52,111 nucleotides of DNA. Source: a bacterium (GTDB taxonomy: Bacteria; Pseudomonadota; Alphaproteobacteria; SP197). A model generated the notes under the pieces. That model was not told the origin of the DNA and made no database searches. It saw only the letters and a list, made by a program, of their open reading frames with translations. Position 1 is the stretch's first letter; each line of letters begins with the position of its first letter. The stretch spans positions 1-52,111 of the forward strand of contig JAPPGE010000092.1 of NCBI GenBank assembly GCA_028821455.1. The letters are read 5' to 3'. A program made the position numbers and the translations under genes. Of this stretch, positions 8,760 through 17,131 are shown in pieces.

Positions 8760-9009
8760 GGTACCGTAAATCCGGTGAACGGCGGCAACATCGGTCTCCG
8801 ATGAAGCACAGGCATGAGCAAAATTCTCCTACGGTGTATCTGTCTACGGTCCTGGCGCATTATTGTGGAGTGTTGTTCCGGTGTCGACTCTGCACGGCGT
8901 CATGACGAGCTTTCCCGTTCGGTTCGAACACGTTGGTGCATTGAAGATGACATTCAGTCTACTTCCCCGAGTGCAACAACACAACAACATAGAAACGACA
9001 TCATGTCGT
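8760..9009. promoter_or_regulatory. Candidate oriT or control region of the relaxosome operon
   Basis: This stretch is visibly AT-richer than both flanks. It contains CTACGGT direct repeats at 8829-8835 and 8844-8850, an inverted ACCGTA at 8763-8768, the palindrome CGTCATGACG at 8898-8907 and ACGACAT-c-ATGTCGT at 8995-9009. A position directly upstream of relaxosome accessory genes is where oriT usually sits. No nic consensus was recognised, so oriT function is inference; an operator/promoter region is equally possible. Confidence 0.4.
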
Positions 9010-9783
9010 CTAATGATGGAGGATTTTGCTCTTGCGTTGTCTCGTAACTTGCTGTATGTGGGCAGTGATGAGAGAGATGGCGTTTGGGCGTTTCAGGTGG
9101 TGTGGCGCAGTACAGTGTGAATTGTGTGTCCACACCAGATCCGGTTCGAGGGGCAGCGTCGCCGCCAGGGTGTCGACAAGCCGGTTTTCGGGACAATCGA
9201 ATGCGACCAGATCGCCGCTGTCTTTCTCCCGCGTGCACGCGAGACCCAGCCAGACCGGCAGGCCCGTTTCCCTGGCGGACTGCATGGCAACAGGGGCGCA
9301 GCGCGTGTCCCGCATCATCTCGAGAGCGATCAGGTCGCAGCCGCCGTCGGCAAGCGCCCGTGCCATGCGGTAGAGGCTGTCGGCAATCTCGTCGTCGGAA
9401 TGGCGCTCGCCGGGATCGGAGAGGTCTCCGCCGGCCGCCATTGTCGAGATCGATCCCGCGATGGCTACGTCGCGGCCAACCTGGTCGCGGGCCCGCTTGG
9501 CGAGATCGACCGAACCGCGGATGATCGCCTCGGCGCGATCGCCATAGCCCATCGCCTCGAGCATGTGAGGCGAGGCGCCGAACGTGTTGGTGATGATGAC
9601 TTCCGCGCCGGCGCGGATGAAGTCTGCATGAACATCGACCACGGCGTCGGGGTGCTCGACCAGCGCCGCGCCCGCCCATGTCTCGGCGTGCATGGGCACG
9701 CCGCGACGCTCGAGTTCGGTCCCCATCCCGCCGTCGATGACGATGATGTCACCTGCGGCGATCTTGTCATTCAGACTGGTCAT
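9010..9783 (-). pseudogene. Homocysteine S-methyltransferase family gene, 3'-truncated
   Basis: Residues 1-215 are a good betaine/S-methylmethionine-type homocysteine methyltransferase: IDGGMGTELERRG, ITNTFGAS, a GSIST core and GLACTRE, which would supply the first zinc cysteine. After DLV (about 9130) the similarity stops. The remaining 40 residues read through AT-rich DNA and lack the YPN segment and the GGCCG zinc-binding motif that end the family. The intact relative at 37031-37987 shows exactly what is missing. The break coincides with the drop in GC, so the gene was most likely cut by arrival of the mobile element. The product should be inactive. Confidence 0.8.
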
Positions 9784-9927
9784 GACGCGCGTTCCTGCCT
9801 GCCGGTCGGCAGACTACCACGGCAGCTGCATGAGAGTTCGGGCCTGCCACTCCCATTTTTCATCTGCGAGCTTCGCCGCGCTTCCGGACAGTGACGATGC
9901 GCCGCAGCGGCTCGGCGATGCGACGGA

Positions 9928-10341
9928 TTACTGGATGTGCAGCCCCATGCTCAGGCGCGCTTCGGCGTCAAACCCGAGTGACTCGTAGAACCCCCGGACT
10001 GCGGTGTTGGTGTCGCGTATCTGCAGGTTGACCTTGATGCAGCCTGTCGCTCGCAGCGCGTTGATGGCGTGGCGAACGAGGTCCGTGCCGATCCCGCGCC
10101 GTCGACACTCGGGCAGGACCGCGACCTTGTACAACCAGCCCCGATGGCCGTCGTATGTGGCCATCGCGGTGCCGATCACGCTCCCCTGGTCCGTTGCGAC
10201 AAACAGCAGGTCATCGCCCATCGTGAACTTCGCGTCGAACACGCTCGCCGGAGCGTTGTGTGGGGGATCGTCGGGGAACACGCGTTCCCACAGCGCGATG
10301 ACCGCTTCGCGGTCGTGGCAGGTACAGGGCCGGATCTTCAC
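9928..10341 (-). CDS. GNAT family N-acetyltransferase, YpeA-like
   Basis: Transfers an acetyl group from acetyl-CoA to an unknown amine. The 137 residues cover one GNAT domain: IRPCTCHDREAVIALWERVF at the start, YDGHRGWLYKVAV in the strand 4 region, the CoA-binding RRRGIGTDLVRHA loop and the FYESLGF motif at the end. The start MKIRPC and the YDGHRG block resemble E. coli YpeA closely. It is probably a single-gene unit, separated by 159 nt from the cyclodeaminase gene upstream. Confidence 0.85.
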   Translation of the reverse strand: MKIRPCTCHDREAVIALWERVFPDDPPHNAPASVFDAKFTMGDDLLFVATDQGSVIGTAMATYDGHRGWLYKVAVLPECRRRGIGTDLVRHAINALRATGCIKVNLQIRDTNTAVRGFYESLGFDAEARLSMGLHIQ

Positions 10342-10407
10342 TCTTGCCTCGTAACTGATCGGGAGGGCTGCGTCGATGGGAACATCATCTTAGGGTCGTA
10401 TGCCTCG

Positions 10408-10424
10408 TCGCAAGTGGCTTGCGA
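10408..10424. other. Perfect hairpin between cyclodeaminase and acetyltransferase genes
   Basis: TCGCAAG-tgg-CTTGCGA forms a 7-bp stem with a 3-nt loop downstream of the cyclodeaminase stop (minus strand). No T tract follows, so it may stabilise the mRNA 3' end or be a weak terminator. Confidence 0.35.
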
Positions 10425-10500
10425 TGGTCCGGGGGGACTTTGTGCATTTCGGGCAAGGCCGGTTTGCACCTTCGCCGCTCCCGCGGAATCGCTGCAGGGC

Positions 10501-11511
10501 TCACTCGTCGGGGCCGTCCCACAGAAGTAGGCGCTGGCCTCTTCCCTCTTTCAGCGCCTGTTCGTGAATCCAGTGTCCGAGGACGACGTCGCTGATGGCA
10601 AAGCCGCGATGCCAGAAGGTGATCCGCTCATCTGCGTTGGTGCGCCCGGGCTTGTCGCCGCAACAGATCTCGCCGATCTCGCCATGGACGGCGTCGCGCG
10701 TCAGGACACCGTCGCGGATCAGGGAATGGAAGGTGCCGCCCTTGGTGCACTGCTCCCAGCTGTCGACCACGAGCTTGTCGCAGGCCGTAGCGCTTGCGGG
10801 ATCGACCGCCATGATCCAGCCGTAGGTGACCAGGAGCGATCCGGGCTTCAGCGCGGCGTCGCGCACGAGGACCTCGGGGCGCTCGAGGCGCGTGGCCTCG
10901 ACCACGATGTCGGCGCCATCGGCCGCTGCGTGGGTGCTGTCGATGGGAAAGGCCCGCAGCGAGAGCTCGTCCTCGACCTTGCGGGCAAGCGCCTCGCGGG
11001 TTTCGCTGCGGGCGCTCGCAATGCGCACTTCCTCGAGGGAACGTCGCGCCGCAATCGCCGCGATGTTGGTGAACGCGGTGCCGCGCGCGCCGAGGTGAGC
11101 GAGGATTGCCGCGTCCTTGCGTGCGAGGTGGTCGACGCCGATCCCGGTCACCGCGCCGGTCCGCAGCCACGTCGTCACGGTGGCATCGAGCAGGCACAGC
11201 GGGACGCCGGTCCGCGGCTCGTAGAGTGTGAGGAGTGCGACCTCCGAGGGCAGACCGTGTTTCCAGTTGTCGACGTAGTCGCCCACGACCTTCACCCCGG
11301 CACGGTCGATGTGACCGGCATAGCCGGGCAGCACGTTGAAATGGCCGTTGTAGCGATCGTCGAGATGGATGTGCGCCTTGGGCGGCAGCACGACGTCGCC
11401 GCGGCCGTGAGCCACGAGACCCTGCTCAACGATCTCCATGGCAACCGAAACGTCGGGCAGGAGCGCTTCGACCTCGTGCCGGTTCAGGTAGAGAAACTCG
11501 ATACGTGCCAT
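10501..11511 (-). CDS. Ornithine cyclodeaminase / mu-crystallin family NAD-dependent enzyme
   Basis: A 336-residue member of the family that includes ornithine cyclodeaminase, alanine dehydrogenase and ectoine-utilisation EutC. Seen: substrate-side KAHIHLDDR and GVKVVGDYVDNW (conserved lysine), LLDATVTTWLRTGAVTGI, a variant dinucleotide-binding loop HLGARGTAFTNIAAI, and a C-terminal GEIGEICCGDKPGR block. Start 11511 has GAGG eight bases upstream; an in-frame ATG at 11529 has a poorer site. It is divergent from a hydroxyacid dehydrogenase across about 100 bp. The exact substrate cannot be read from the sequence; reduction of a cyclic imine or deamination of an amino acid are both possible. Confidence 0.8.
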   Translation of the reverse strand: MARIEFLYLNRHEVEALLPDVSVAMEIVEQGLVAHGRGDVVLPPKAHIHLDDRYNGHFNVLPGYAGHIDRAGVKVVGDYVDNWKHGLPSEVALLTLYEPRTGVPLCLLDATVTTWLRTGAVTGIGVDHLARKDAAILAHLGARGTAFTNIAAIAARRSLEEVRIASARSETREALARKVEDELSLRAFPIDSTHAAADGADIVVEATRLERPEVLVRDAALKPGSLLVTYGWIMAVDPASATACDKLVVDSWEQCTKGGTFHSLIRDGVLTRDAVHGEIGEICCGDKPGRTNADERITFWHRGFAISDVVLGHWIHEQALKEGRGQRLLLWDGPDE

Positions 11512-11612
11512 GGCGACGTCCTCACTCATTGCGCAGTACCGAAGGGTGCCCCCTCGACACGCACGACAGAAGCGCTGATATGGTTGTGCCTGTCCTGAGA
11601 GGAAAGACACGG

Positions 11613-12581
11613 ATGGCCGGACCCTTGCGCATCCTCGTTCACACTGAGCGGCCCGGGACGGTGGCCAGCGCGGTTGCCGAACGCCACCCCGACGCCGTCA
11701 TCACGGCCTGCGACAGCTTCGACGCCCTGCCGGAAGCCGCCCGCGGCGACCATCACGTGGCCTACACCGAGCGCTTCGAACGCCGGCCCTATCCGCGCGA
11801 GGCCCTGCTGGCGCAGCCCTCGCTGCGTTTCGTCCACGTCTCGGGCGCCGGCATCAACCACCTGACTCCCTGGGACCCCGAGAAGGTGCACGTGTGCAAC
11901 GCCGGCGGTGTGCAGGACGAGGCGATGGCGCAGTTCGCCATCGGCCGCCTGATCGCGGTCAACTGCCGGTTCTTCCGCTATCACGACCAGCAAAGAGCGC
12001 ATGTCTGGCAGCCCCACGACGTCATCCGTTCGACCGGCGGTACACTGACCGTCGTCGGCCTGGGCAAGATCGGCCGGGCCTGCGCCCGGGTCGGCCGCGC
12101 CCTGGGCATGACAGTCTACGGCGTGCGTGCGCGACCACAGCCTCTCGATGGAGTCGAGAAGGTCGTGGGACCGGACCGGATGAGCGAGGTCCTTGCGCTC
12201 TCCGACTATGTCATCGTCGTGACGCCGCTCACCGACGCAACGCGCGGACTGATCGGCTCGGCTGAACTGGCTGCCGCCAAGCCGGGCGTGATCGTTCACA
12301 ACATGTCGCGGGGCGGGGTCGTCGACGAGGACGCACTGATCTCGGCTCTCAAGTCAGGACATGTGGCCACGGCTTCCCTTGATGTCTTCGCCGAGGAGCC
12401 TTTGCCTCCTGACAGCCCGCTGTGGGACATGGAGAACGTCCACATCACCCCTCACGTGGGCGGCATGCAGACCTGGCAGGACTATGACCGGCTCGGCATC
12501 CAGGTCTTTCTCGACAATCTCGATTGCTTCGTGCGAGGCGAACCACTCGCCAATCTCATCGACCCTGCAAGGGGGTATTGA
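11613..12581 (+). CDS. D-2-hydroxyacid dehydrogenase family protein
   Basis: Interconverts a D-2-hydroxyacid and its 2-oxoacid with NAD(P)H. The 322-residue protein has the NAD-binding loop VVGLGKIGRACARVG and the catalytic triad of the family: Arg in NMSRGGVVDE, Glu in FAEEPLPPDS and His in ITPHVGG. GAGAGGA lies about ten bases before ATG 11613, and TCGACA-16-TGATAT (11554-11581) is a possible weak promoter. It precedes the iminopeptidase gene by 3 nt, so the two form an operon. Glyoxylate/hydroxypyruvate reductase-like activity is a reasonable guess only. Confidence 0.85.
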   Translation: MAGPLRILVHTERPGTVASAVAERHPDAVITACDSFDALPEAARGDHHVAYTERFERRPYPREALLAQPSLRFVHVSGAGINHLTPWDPEKVHVCNAGGVQDEAMAQFAIGRLIAVNCRFFRYHDQQRAHVWQPHDVIRSTGGTLTVVGLGKIGRACARVGRALGMTVYGVRARPQPLDGVEKVVGPDRMSEVLALSDYVIVVTPLTDATRGLIGSAELAAAKPGVIVHNMSRGGVVDEDALISALKSGHVATASLDVFAEEPLPPDSPLWDMENVHITPHVGGMQTWQDYDRLGIQVFLDNLDCFVRGEPLANLIDPARGY

Positions 12582-12584
12582 CCC

Positions 12585-13556
12585 GTGACCGTCCCCGACG
12601 TTTCCCGCATCGTCTATCCGGACTGCGAGGCCCGCCGCACCTTTCGTCTGAGGGTATCCCCAAGCCACGAACTCCATGTCGAGGAAAGCGGCAATCCCGA
12701 CGGCGTGCCGATCGTTCTCCTCCACGGCGGACCGGGCGGCCGGATCTCGCCACGTCATCGCCAGCTCGCCGATCCCGGGCGCTACCGCGTGGTCGCCTTC
12801 GACCAGCGCGGTGCCGGCCGCAGCACGCCGAGCGCACTCATCGACGACAACACGACCTGGGATCTCGTCGCTGACATCGAGACGATTCGCGAGCATCTCG
12901 GCATCAGCCGCTGGCACGTCGCCGGCGGCTCATGGGGATCGACCCTCGCCCTGGTCTATGCCCAGTCGCATCCCGAAAGTGTCAGTGCCGTCTGTGTCTG
13001 GAGTGTATGGCTTGCCGACCGGACGACGCAGCGTTGGCTCTTCGAGTTCGGCGCCAACATGGTCTATCCCGAGGCATGGGACCGTTTCGTCGCCCACTTC
13101 CCGCCCGAAGACCTGAATGACCTCGAATCCGCGACCTACCACCGTATTCGAGGCAACGATCCCGCGGACGCAGACCGCATCGCGCGTGCCCTTGGAGCCT
13201 GGGAGACGGCCTCGGTCTACTTCCATCCCCGCGATGCCAGCCTCACCGAGGGCGATGACGACGGAGGCGCAAGCTACGGCCGGATCATGGCGCACTACTT
13301 CGAGAACGGCTGTTTTCTGGACGGTGAGGACCACATCGTGTCGCGCTGCGATCGCCTCGCGAACATTCCCGCAAAGATCGTCCACGGCCGTTTCGACATG
13401 TGCACGCCGCTGCGCGAGGCCTGGCGTCTCGCGAAGGCCTGGCCCAGTGCCGACCTCTGCATCGTTGAGCACGGCGGGCACATGCCCGACGAGCCCGCGA
13501 TGGCGACCGCCACCGTTGCCGCTCTCGACGAACTCGCGAGCATCGGCACCGCGTGA
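12585..13556 (+). CDS. pip: Proline iminopeptidase (alpha/beta hydrolase, peptidase S33)
   Basis: Removes N-terminal proline from peptides in the cytoplasm. The 323-residue sequence has the oxyanion motif HGGPGG near residue 46, the FDQRGAGRS segment, the nucleophile elbow GGSWGSTLA, the aspartate in VHGRFDMCTP and the histidine in EHGGHMP near the end, so the Ser-Asp-His triad is complete. It starts with GTG preceded by a run of G (CAAGGGGG) and lies 3 nt after the hydroxyacid dehydrogenase. A rho-independent terminator follows. Confidence 0.9.
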   Translation: MTVPDVSRIVYPDCEARRTFRLRVSPSHELHVEESGNPDGVPIVLLHGGPGGRISPRHRQLADPGRYRVVAFDQRGAGRSTPSALIDDNTTWDLVADIETIREHLGISRWHVAGGSWGSTLALVYAQSHPESVSAVCVWSVWLADRTTQRWLFEFGANMVYPEAWDRFVAHFPPEDLNDLESATYHRIRGNDPADADRIARALGAWETASVYFHPRDASLTEGDDDGGASYGRIMAHYFENGCFLDGEDHIVSRCDRLANIPAKIVHGRFDMCTPLREAWRLAKAWPSADLCIVEHGGHMPDEPAMATATVAALDELASIGTA

Positions 13557-13565
13557 GCGTCCCGC

Positions 13566-13594
13566 TCCTGCTGTCGGGCCGGCAGCAGGATTTT
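13566..13594 (+). terminator. Rho-independent terminator after the iminopeptidase gene
   Basis: An 11-bp stem (one G-U pair) starting TCCTGCTG and ending CAGCAGGA with a 3-nt loop, followed directly by TTTT. It lies 9 nt after the iminopeptidase stop codon and separates it from a convergent gene. Confidence 0.8.
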
Positions 13595-13634
13595 CCTTGC
13601 TCCGCGCTCCAGGGCGTAGTCCGGGAGGTGCCTG

Positions 13635-14183
13635 TCAGGAGGTTCCAGCGACAAGGCGCGCGACCGCGTCGGCCGGTGCGTCGGCAATGTCGACGCAGTC
13701 CTTCAGACTGCGGTGGGAAAAGCCGTGGCCATCCATGTGCTCCAGCAAGGCCACAAAGGGTGACCAGTACGCCGAATCGACGAGAATCACCGGCTTCGTG
13801 TGGATATCCAGGGTGATCCAGCTCACGACCTCGACGGTCTCCTCGAGAGTGCCGATGCCGCCCGGCAGCGAAATGAAGGCATCCGCATTGTCGTACATGG
13901 CCATGCGTCTTTCGTGCATGTCCCGGGTCTCGATCATCCTGGCGACGCCGGGGTGGTGGTGTTCCCGTTCGACCAGAAACGACGGAATGATCCCGGTCAC
14001 ATGACCTCCCGCAGCGATGGCCGAATCGGCGACCGCTCCCATGATGCCCACTCCGCCGCCGCCGTAGACAATCTGAAGCCCGGCCTCGGCCAACAACCGC
14101 CCGAGGTCGACACCAAGTCCCAGGTACCGCGAATCATGTCCCTCAAGGGAACCACAGAACACGCACACACGACTCACCGCCAT
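13635..14183 (-). CDS. LOG family protein (cytokinin riboside 5'-monophosphate phosphoribohydrolase type)
   Basis: The 182-residue Rossmann-fold protein carries the nucleotide-binding YGGGGVGIMG at residues 40-49 and the diagnostic PGGIGTLEE at 107-115, with R and E residues expected for AMP hydrolysis. Family members cleave AMP or cytokinin nucleotides to a base and ribose 5-phosphate; in most bacteria the physiological substrate is unclear. Start chosen at MAVSRVCVFCGS, the usual family N-terminus, with GGGAAG upstream. Confidence 0.88.
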   Translation of the reverse strand: MAVSRVCVFCGSLEGHDSRYLGLGVDLGRLLAEAGLQIVYGGGGVGIMGAVADSAIAAGGHVTGIIPSFLVEREHHHPGVARMIETRDMHERRMAMYDNADAFISLPGGIGTLEETVEVVSWITLDIHTKPVILVDSAYWSPFVALLEHMDGHGFSHRSLKDCVDIADAPADAVARLVAGTS

Positions 14184-14366
14184 CTTCCCGACAACCCCTT
14201 CAGCAAGACCGCACACTACAACGGATTCAGGCCATGACACATGCGGACGTTCATTTGTCCCTGGCGTGCACGTCGTGACCAAGCCGCCTGATTCAGCCGG
14301 GACGGCAGACGACAGATTCCGCCCGCCTGACCGGGTATGATGGATCGACCTGTTGGAGTCACGACG

Positions 14367-15830
14367 ATGACCGGGACGACCACCCTGATCAGGGGCGGCT
14401 GGATAGTCGCTTTCGATGGCGACTGCCACCGCATTCTCAGCGATGGCGTGGTGGTCTATCGCGACGACAGCATCGTTCACGTCGGGCGGTCCTGGCAGGG
14501 GCCCGTGGACGTGACGATTGACGCCCGGCGCCACCTGGTGATGCCGGGATTGATCAACGCCCATGCCCATGTCGGCGCCCATACCGGGGACCGCATGATT
14601 TTCGATGGCGGGCGGGTGGACCTCTTCCGGTCCGGTTTCATGAACTACTGCACCGCCAAGGGGATCAACGGCCCGACGATTCACGATTATGAGAACGTGG
14701 ATGCGGCCATCCGCTACAGCCTCGCCTGCCTGCTGCGCTTCGGTTCCACGACGGTGGTCGACATGGGGAGCGAACTCGGTGGCGAACCGGGGTCCATGGC
14801 GGCCCTTGCCGGGGAACTCGGAATCCGCCTCTACACGGCGCCGGGCATGCGCTCGGCCCATCACTACTACGACCAGAGCGGGCGCCACCAGATCCACTGG
14901 CATGACGATGACGGTCTGGCCACCCTGGATGCCGCCCTTGCCTTCGCCGAAACGTGGGATGGCGCCTACGACGGCAGGGTGCGGGCCATTCTGGTACCCC
15001 TCGAGTATCACCTGTCTTCCGCCGAACTGCTGCGCCGCACCAAGGAGGCGGCGGCCCGTCACGGCATCGGCATCACCATGCACGTCGCCGAATCGGTACT
15101 GGAGTTCCAGGATTCCGTGCGCCACACCGGCCGTACGCCGGTCGCCATGCTCTACGATCTCGGTTTTCTCGGGCCCGAAGTGATCCTGGGTCACGGACTC
15201 TACACCTCCGGCCACTCGCAGATCGCCTTCACGCGCGGAGACGACCTTGCCCTCATCGCCGGGAGCGGAGCGAGTGTCGCCCATTCGCCCACCGTCTTCG
15301 CCCGCCGGGGCGTCCATCTCGAGTCCTTCCAGCGGTACCTCGACGCCGGGGTCAACCTTGCCATCGGCACCGATTCCTACCCCCAGGACATGCTGGGGGA
15401 ACTCAAGACCGTGGCTCTCACGGCCAAGATCGCCGACCGCGACTTCGAGGTGGCCGCCACCAGGGACATCTTCAATGCCGCCACCCTGGGAGGTGCCAGG
15501 GCCCTGGGGCGCGACGATCTCGGACGCCTCGCCCCGGGGGCCAAGGCGGATATCCTGATCGTCGACTTCCAACGGTTGCGTGTGGGACCGTTCCTTGATC
15601 CGCTGAAGGCGCTTATCCAGTGCTGCGACGGCGAGGTGATCGACACCGTCATCGTCGATGGCCGCACCCTGGTGAAGGGTGGCCGGCTGCTGACATGGGA
15701 CGACGGCGATCTTCTCGACGGCGTGCGCCGATCCAGCACGCAAGCATGGAACCGTTTCGCCGACTACTGGCCCGACAACGAACCCATCGACGCCGTCTTT
15801 CCCGCAGCCTTCGAATCCTGGAAGGAGTGA
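14367..15830 (+). CDS. Amidohydrolase family protein (TRZ/ATZ-like chlorohydrolase/deaminase)
   Basis: A metal-dependent hydrolase of 487 residues acting on an amino- or halo-substituted ring or a similar amide. Ligand motifs are visible: HAHVGAH, HVAES, GHGLYTSG and GTDSYPQDM. An N-terminal LIRGGWIVAF beta-strand and a C-terminal GAKADILIVDF strand complete the composite domain. GGAG lies 8 nt before ATG 14367, which is preferred over the ATGs at 14337 and 14340. It is divergent from the LOG gene across 183 bp. The substrate cannot be assigned; guanine deaminase, s-triazine hydrolase and related activities share this layout. Confidence 0.85.
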   Translation: MTGTTTLIRGGWIVAFDGDCHRILSDGVVVYRDDSIVHVGRSWQGPVDVTIDARRHLVMPGLINAHAHVGAHTGDRMIFDGGRVDLFRSGFMNYCTAKGINGPTIHDYENVDAAIRYSLACLLRFGSTTVVDMGSELGGEPGSMAALAGELGIRLYTAPGMRSAHHYYDQSGRHQIHWHDDDGLATLDAALAFAETWDGAYDGRVRAILVPLEYHLSSAELLRRTKEAAARHGIGITMHVAESVLEFQDSVRHTGRTPVAMLYDLGFLGPEVILGHGLYTSGHSQIAFTRGDDLALIAGSGASVAHSPTVFARRGVHLESFQRYLDAGVNLAIGTDSYPQDMLGELKTVALTAKIADRDFEVAATRDIFNAATLGGARALGRDDLGRLAPGAKADILIVDFQRLRVGPFLDPLKALIQCCDGEVIDTVIVDGRTLVKGGRLLTWDDGDLLDGVRRSSTQAWNRFADYWPDNEPIDAVFPAAFESWKE

Positions 15831-15966
15831 ACCGGAGGGTTACAGGTCATCCCAGTCGTCAGGCGCAAGCCGATGACTGCCGATGTCCGCGGCGGCCTGA
15901 TCCCTCAGTTGACAGGCTGGTCCCCCTTCTTCCAGCCACCCCTTTACTGCCCGATGCACGAAGCAA

Positions 15967-15995
15967 TTGCGAAGGACGACGGAGCAGGCTAATGT
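15967..15995 (+). promoter_or_regulatory. Promoter of the Phd/VapC module
   Basis: TTGCGA (15967-15972), 17 bp, TAATGT (15990-15995). The -10 box overlaps the operator arm that begins at 15992, the arrangement expected for an autorepressed antitoxin promoter. Confidence 0.5.
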
Positions 15996-16012
15996 GACTA
16001 CATTGGTCACAT
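15992..16012. promoter_or_regulatory. Operator of the Phd/VapC module
   Basis: ATGTGAC-tacattg-GTCACAT, perfect 7-bp arms around a 7-bp centre. It lies 25 bp before the antitoxin start and overlaps the -10 box, so binding by the antitoxin or the toxin-antitoxin complex would block transcription. Assigned by position and symmetry. Confidence 0.55.
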
Positions 16013-16037
16013 GACGACAATGGTCAGGAGAATTCCC

Positions 16038-16280
16038 GTGCGGAAGGTGCAACTGAGAGAGGCCAAGGCCAAGCTGTCGGCCCTGGTGGAGGGAGCCGCG
16101 AAGGGCGAGACGGCCATCATCACCAATCGCGGACAGCCCCGGGCCGTGCTCGTTGGCCTCGACGAATGGAACCGACTTTGCAAAGTCCCGTCGTTCGGTC
16201 GCCTTCTCGCTGTTTCGGGGCTGGAAGAGGCGGATCTACCACCGCGTGACACGAGTTCGCTGCGAGACATCGCTCTGTAG
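16038..16280 (+). CDS. Phd/YefM family antitoxin
   Basis: An 80-residue DNA-binding antitoxin that should neutralise the VapC-like toxin encoded next. The N-terminal VRKVQLREAKAKLSALVEGA and ITNRGQPRAVLVGLDEW match the Phd DNA-binding fold; the C-terminal tail (LEEADLPPRDTSSLRDIAL) would wrap the toxin. GTG 16038 is preferred because AGGAG stands 7 nt before it and because Phd proteins start at this point; ATG 16011 lies inside the operator. The toxin begins 9 nt after the stop. Confidence 0.85.
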   Translation: MRKVQLREAKAKLSALVEGAAKGETAIITNRGQPRAVLVGLDEWNRLCKVPSFGRLLAVSGLEEADLPPRDTSSLRDIAL

Positions 16281-16289
16281 GCGTCTTCG

Positions 16290-16727
16290 ATGTTCCTGGT
16301 GGATACTAACGTTCTTTCAATCAGGGCACCCGGTCGTCGTGAACGTAACGCGGCGCTGACCGATTGGTTGGACACGCATTCCGACAAATTGTTCCTGTCG
16401 ACGATCACCGTGGCCGAGGTCATCAATGGTACCGCCAAGCTGAGGAGGTCAGGCAGCCTTGTACGTGCCGACCGCCTCGACCATTGGCTTGATGTAGTTC
16501 TTCACCTCTACGGTGCCAGGGTGTTGCCGTTCGATGTTCCCGCGGCACGTATTGCCGGGTTGCTGATGGACCGGGCGCGTGCGGCGGGTCAGTCCCCCGG
16601 TTTTGCTGACCTCGCCATCGCGGCGACGGCAAGCGTTCGCGACCTTACGATTCTCACCCGGAATTTGCGCCATTTCATGCCCCTCGGAGTTCCTGCGATC
16701 AGCCCGTTCGAGACATTGCCGGATTGA
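16290..16727 (+). CDS. vapC: VapC-like PIN-domain ribonuclease toxin
   Basis: A 145-residue PIN endoribonuclease, toxic unless bound by the upstream antitoxin. The acidic metal site is complete: D in FLVDTNVLS near residue 5, E in TVAEVINGTAK near residue 42, and D in PGFADLAIAATA near residue 106, followed by ILTRNLRHF. It ends PFETLPD, a tail that is repeated as a remnant at 18261-18327. The module looks functional. Confidence 0.88.
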   Translation: MFLVDTNVLSIRAPGRRERNAALTDWLDTHSDKLFLSTITVAEVINGTAKLRRSGSLVRADRLDHWLDVVLHLYGARVLPFDVPAARIAGLLMDRARAAGQSPGFADLAIAATASVRDLTILTRNLRHFMPLGVPAISPFETLPD

Positions 16728-16728
16728 C
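16662..16728 (+). repeat. Direct repeat copy A (vapC 3' end)
   Basis: This 67-nt segment aligns without gaps to 18261-18327; 55 of 67 positions match by eye count. It covers the last 22 codons of vapC. The pair brackets the ParDE and HigBA loci. Confidence 0.75.
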
Positions 16729-16795
16729 TTCCCCGGTCGAGTCCGTACCGCACCCAGGCTTTGCCGTCCTGTTGTCGCCTGCCCCGGGATCGCGT

Positions 16796-17131
16796 TCACT
16801 CCTCGAGAAGCCGGGCCAGCATGTGACGGGCAAGATCCTGTCCGCCGAAGAATTCCGGCAGGACGAGGATCATTTCCCGGCCCTCGTCGACGTCGAAGCG
16901 GGTGGTCGCCCGTCCGATGGCGAGATGCCGCAGCCCGGGCAGAAGTTTGTCATGGCGCTCGCTGCGGTGGAGGACAGTCAGGATCCGGTCCGCGGACGCG
17001 CGGACCTCGCCAATCCGCGCCTCGGTACGATCGAAAGCGCTATTCGGCCTCTCGTCAATGCCAATAGAGACGGTCGAACATCGCCCCGAATGACGGTCCG
17101 CATCGACCGGGAACTCAGGACGGAAGGCCAT
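16796..17131 (-). CDS. ParE/RelE family toxin, probably damaged by compensating frameshifts
   Basis: The C-terminal two thirds is a normal ParE-type toxin: EARIGEVRASADRIL, LLPGLRHLAIGRATTRFDVDE, then a strand and GGQDLARHMLARL. The stretch between PVDADR and FDRTEARI does not fit the family in this frame, whereas the next frame there reads GAMFDRLYWH, which does fit. The simplest reading is two nearby indels that cancel, leaving an open frame of 111 residues with about 25 scrambled ones. It overlaps the ParD gene by 17 nt. ParE toxins target gyrase and RelE toxins cleave mRNA; which applies here is unclear. Probably inactive. Confidence 0.6.
   Translation of the reverse strand: MAFRPEFPVDADRHSGRCSTVSIGIDERPNSAFDRTEARIGEVRASADRILTVLHRSERHDKLLPGLRHLAIGRATTRFDVDEGREMILVLPEFFGGQDLARHMLARLLEE

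Noticed and set aside
8975..8990. ACAACAACACAACAAC repeats as a possible iteron or CRISPR-like array
   Set aside because: Only a short run of a simple repeat; no regular spacers and no replication gene nearby.
14184..15743. Apparent in-frame N-terminal extension of the LOG gene on the minus strand
   Set aside because: It is antisense to the amidohydrolase. The LOG family starts at MAVSRVCVFCGS (14183).
15840..16052. 70-codon minus-strand frame ending DDWDDL upstream of the Phd/VapC module
   Set aside because: It overlaps the module's promoter and operator and shows no family signature. It could be a remnant of another small antitoxin but is not supported.
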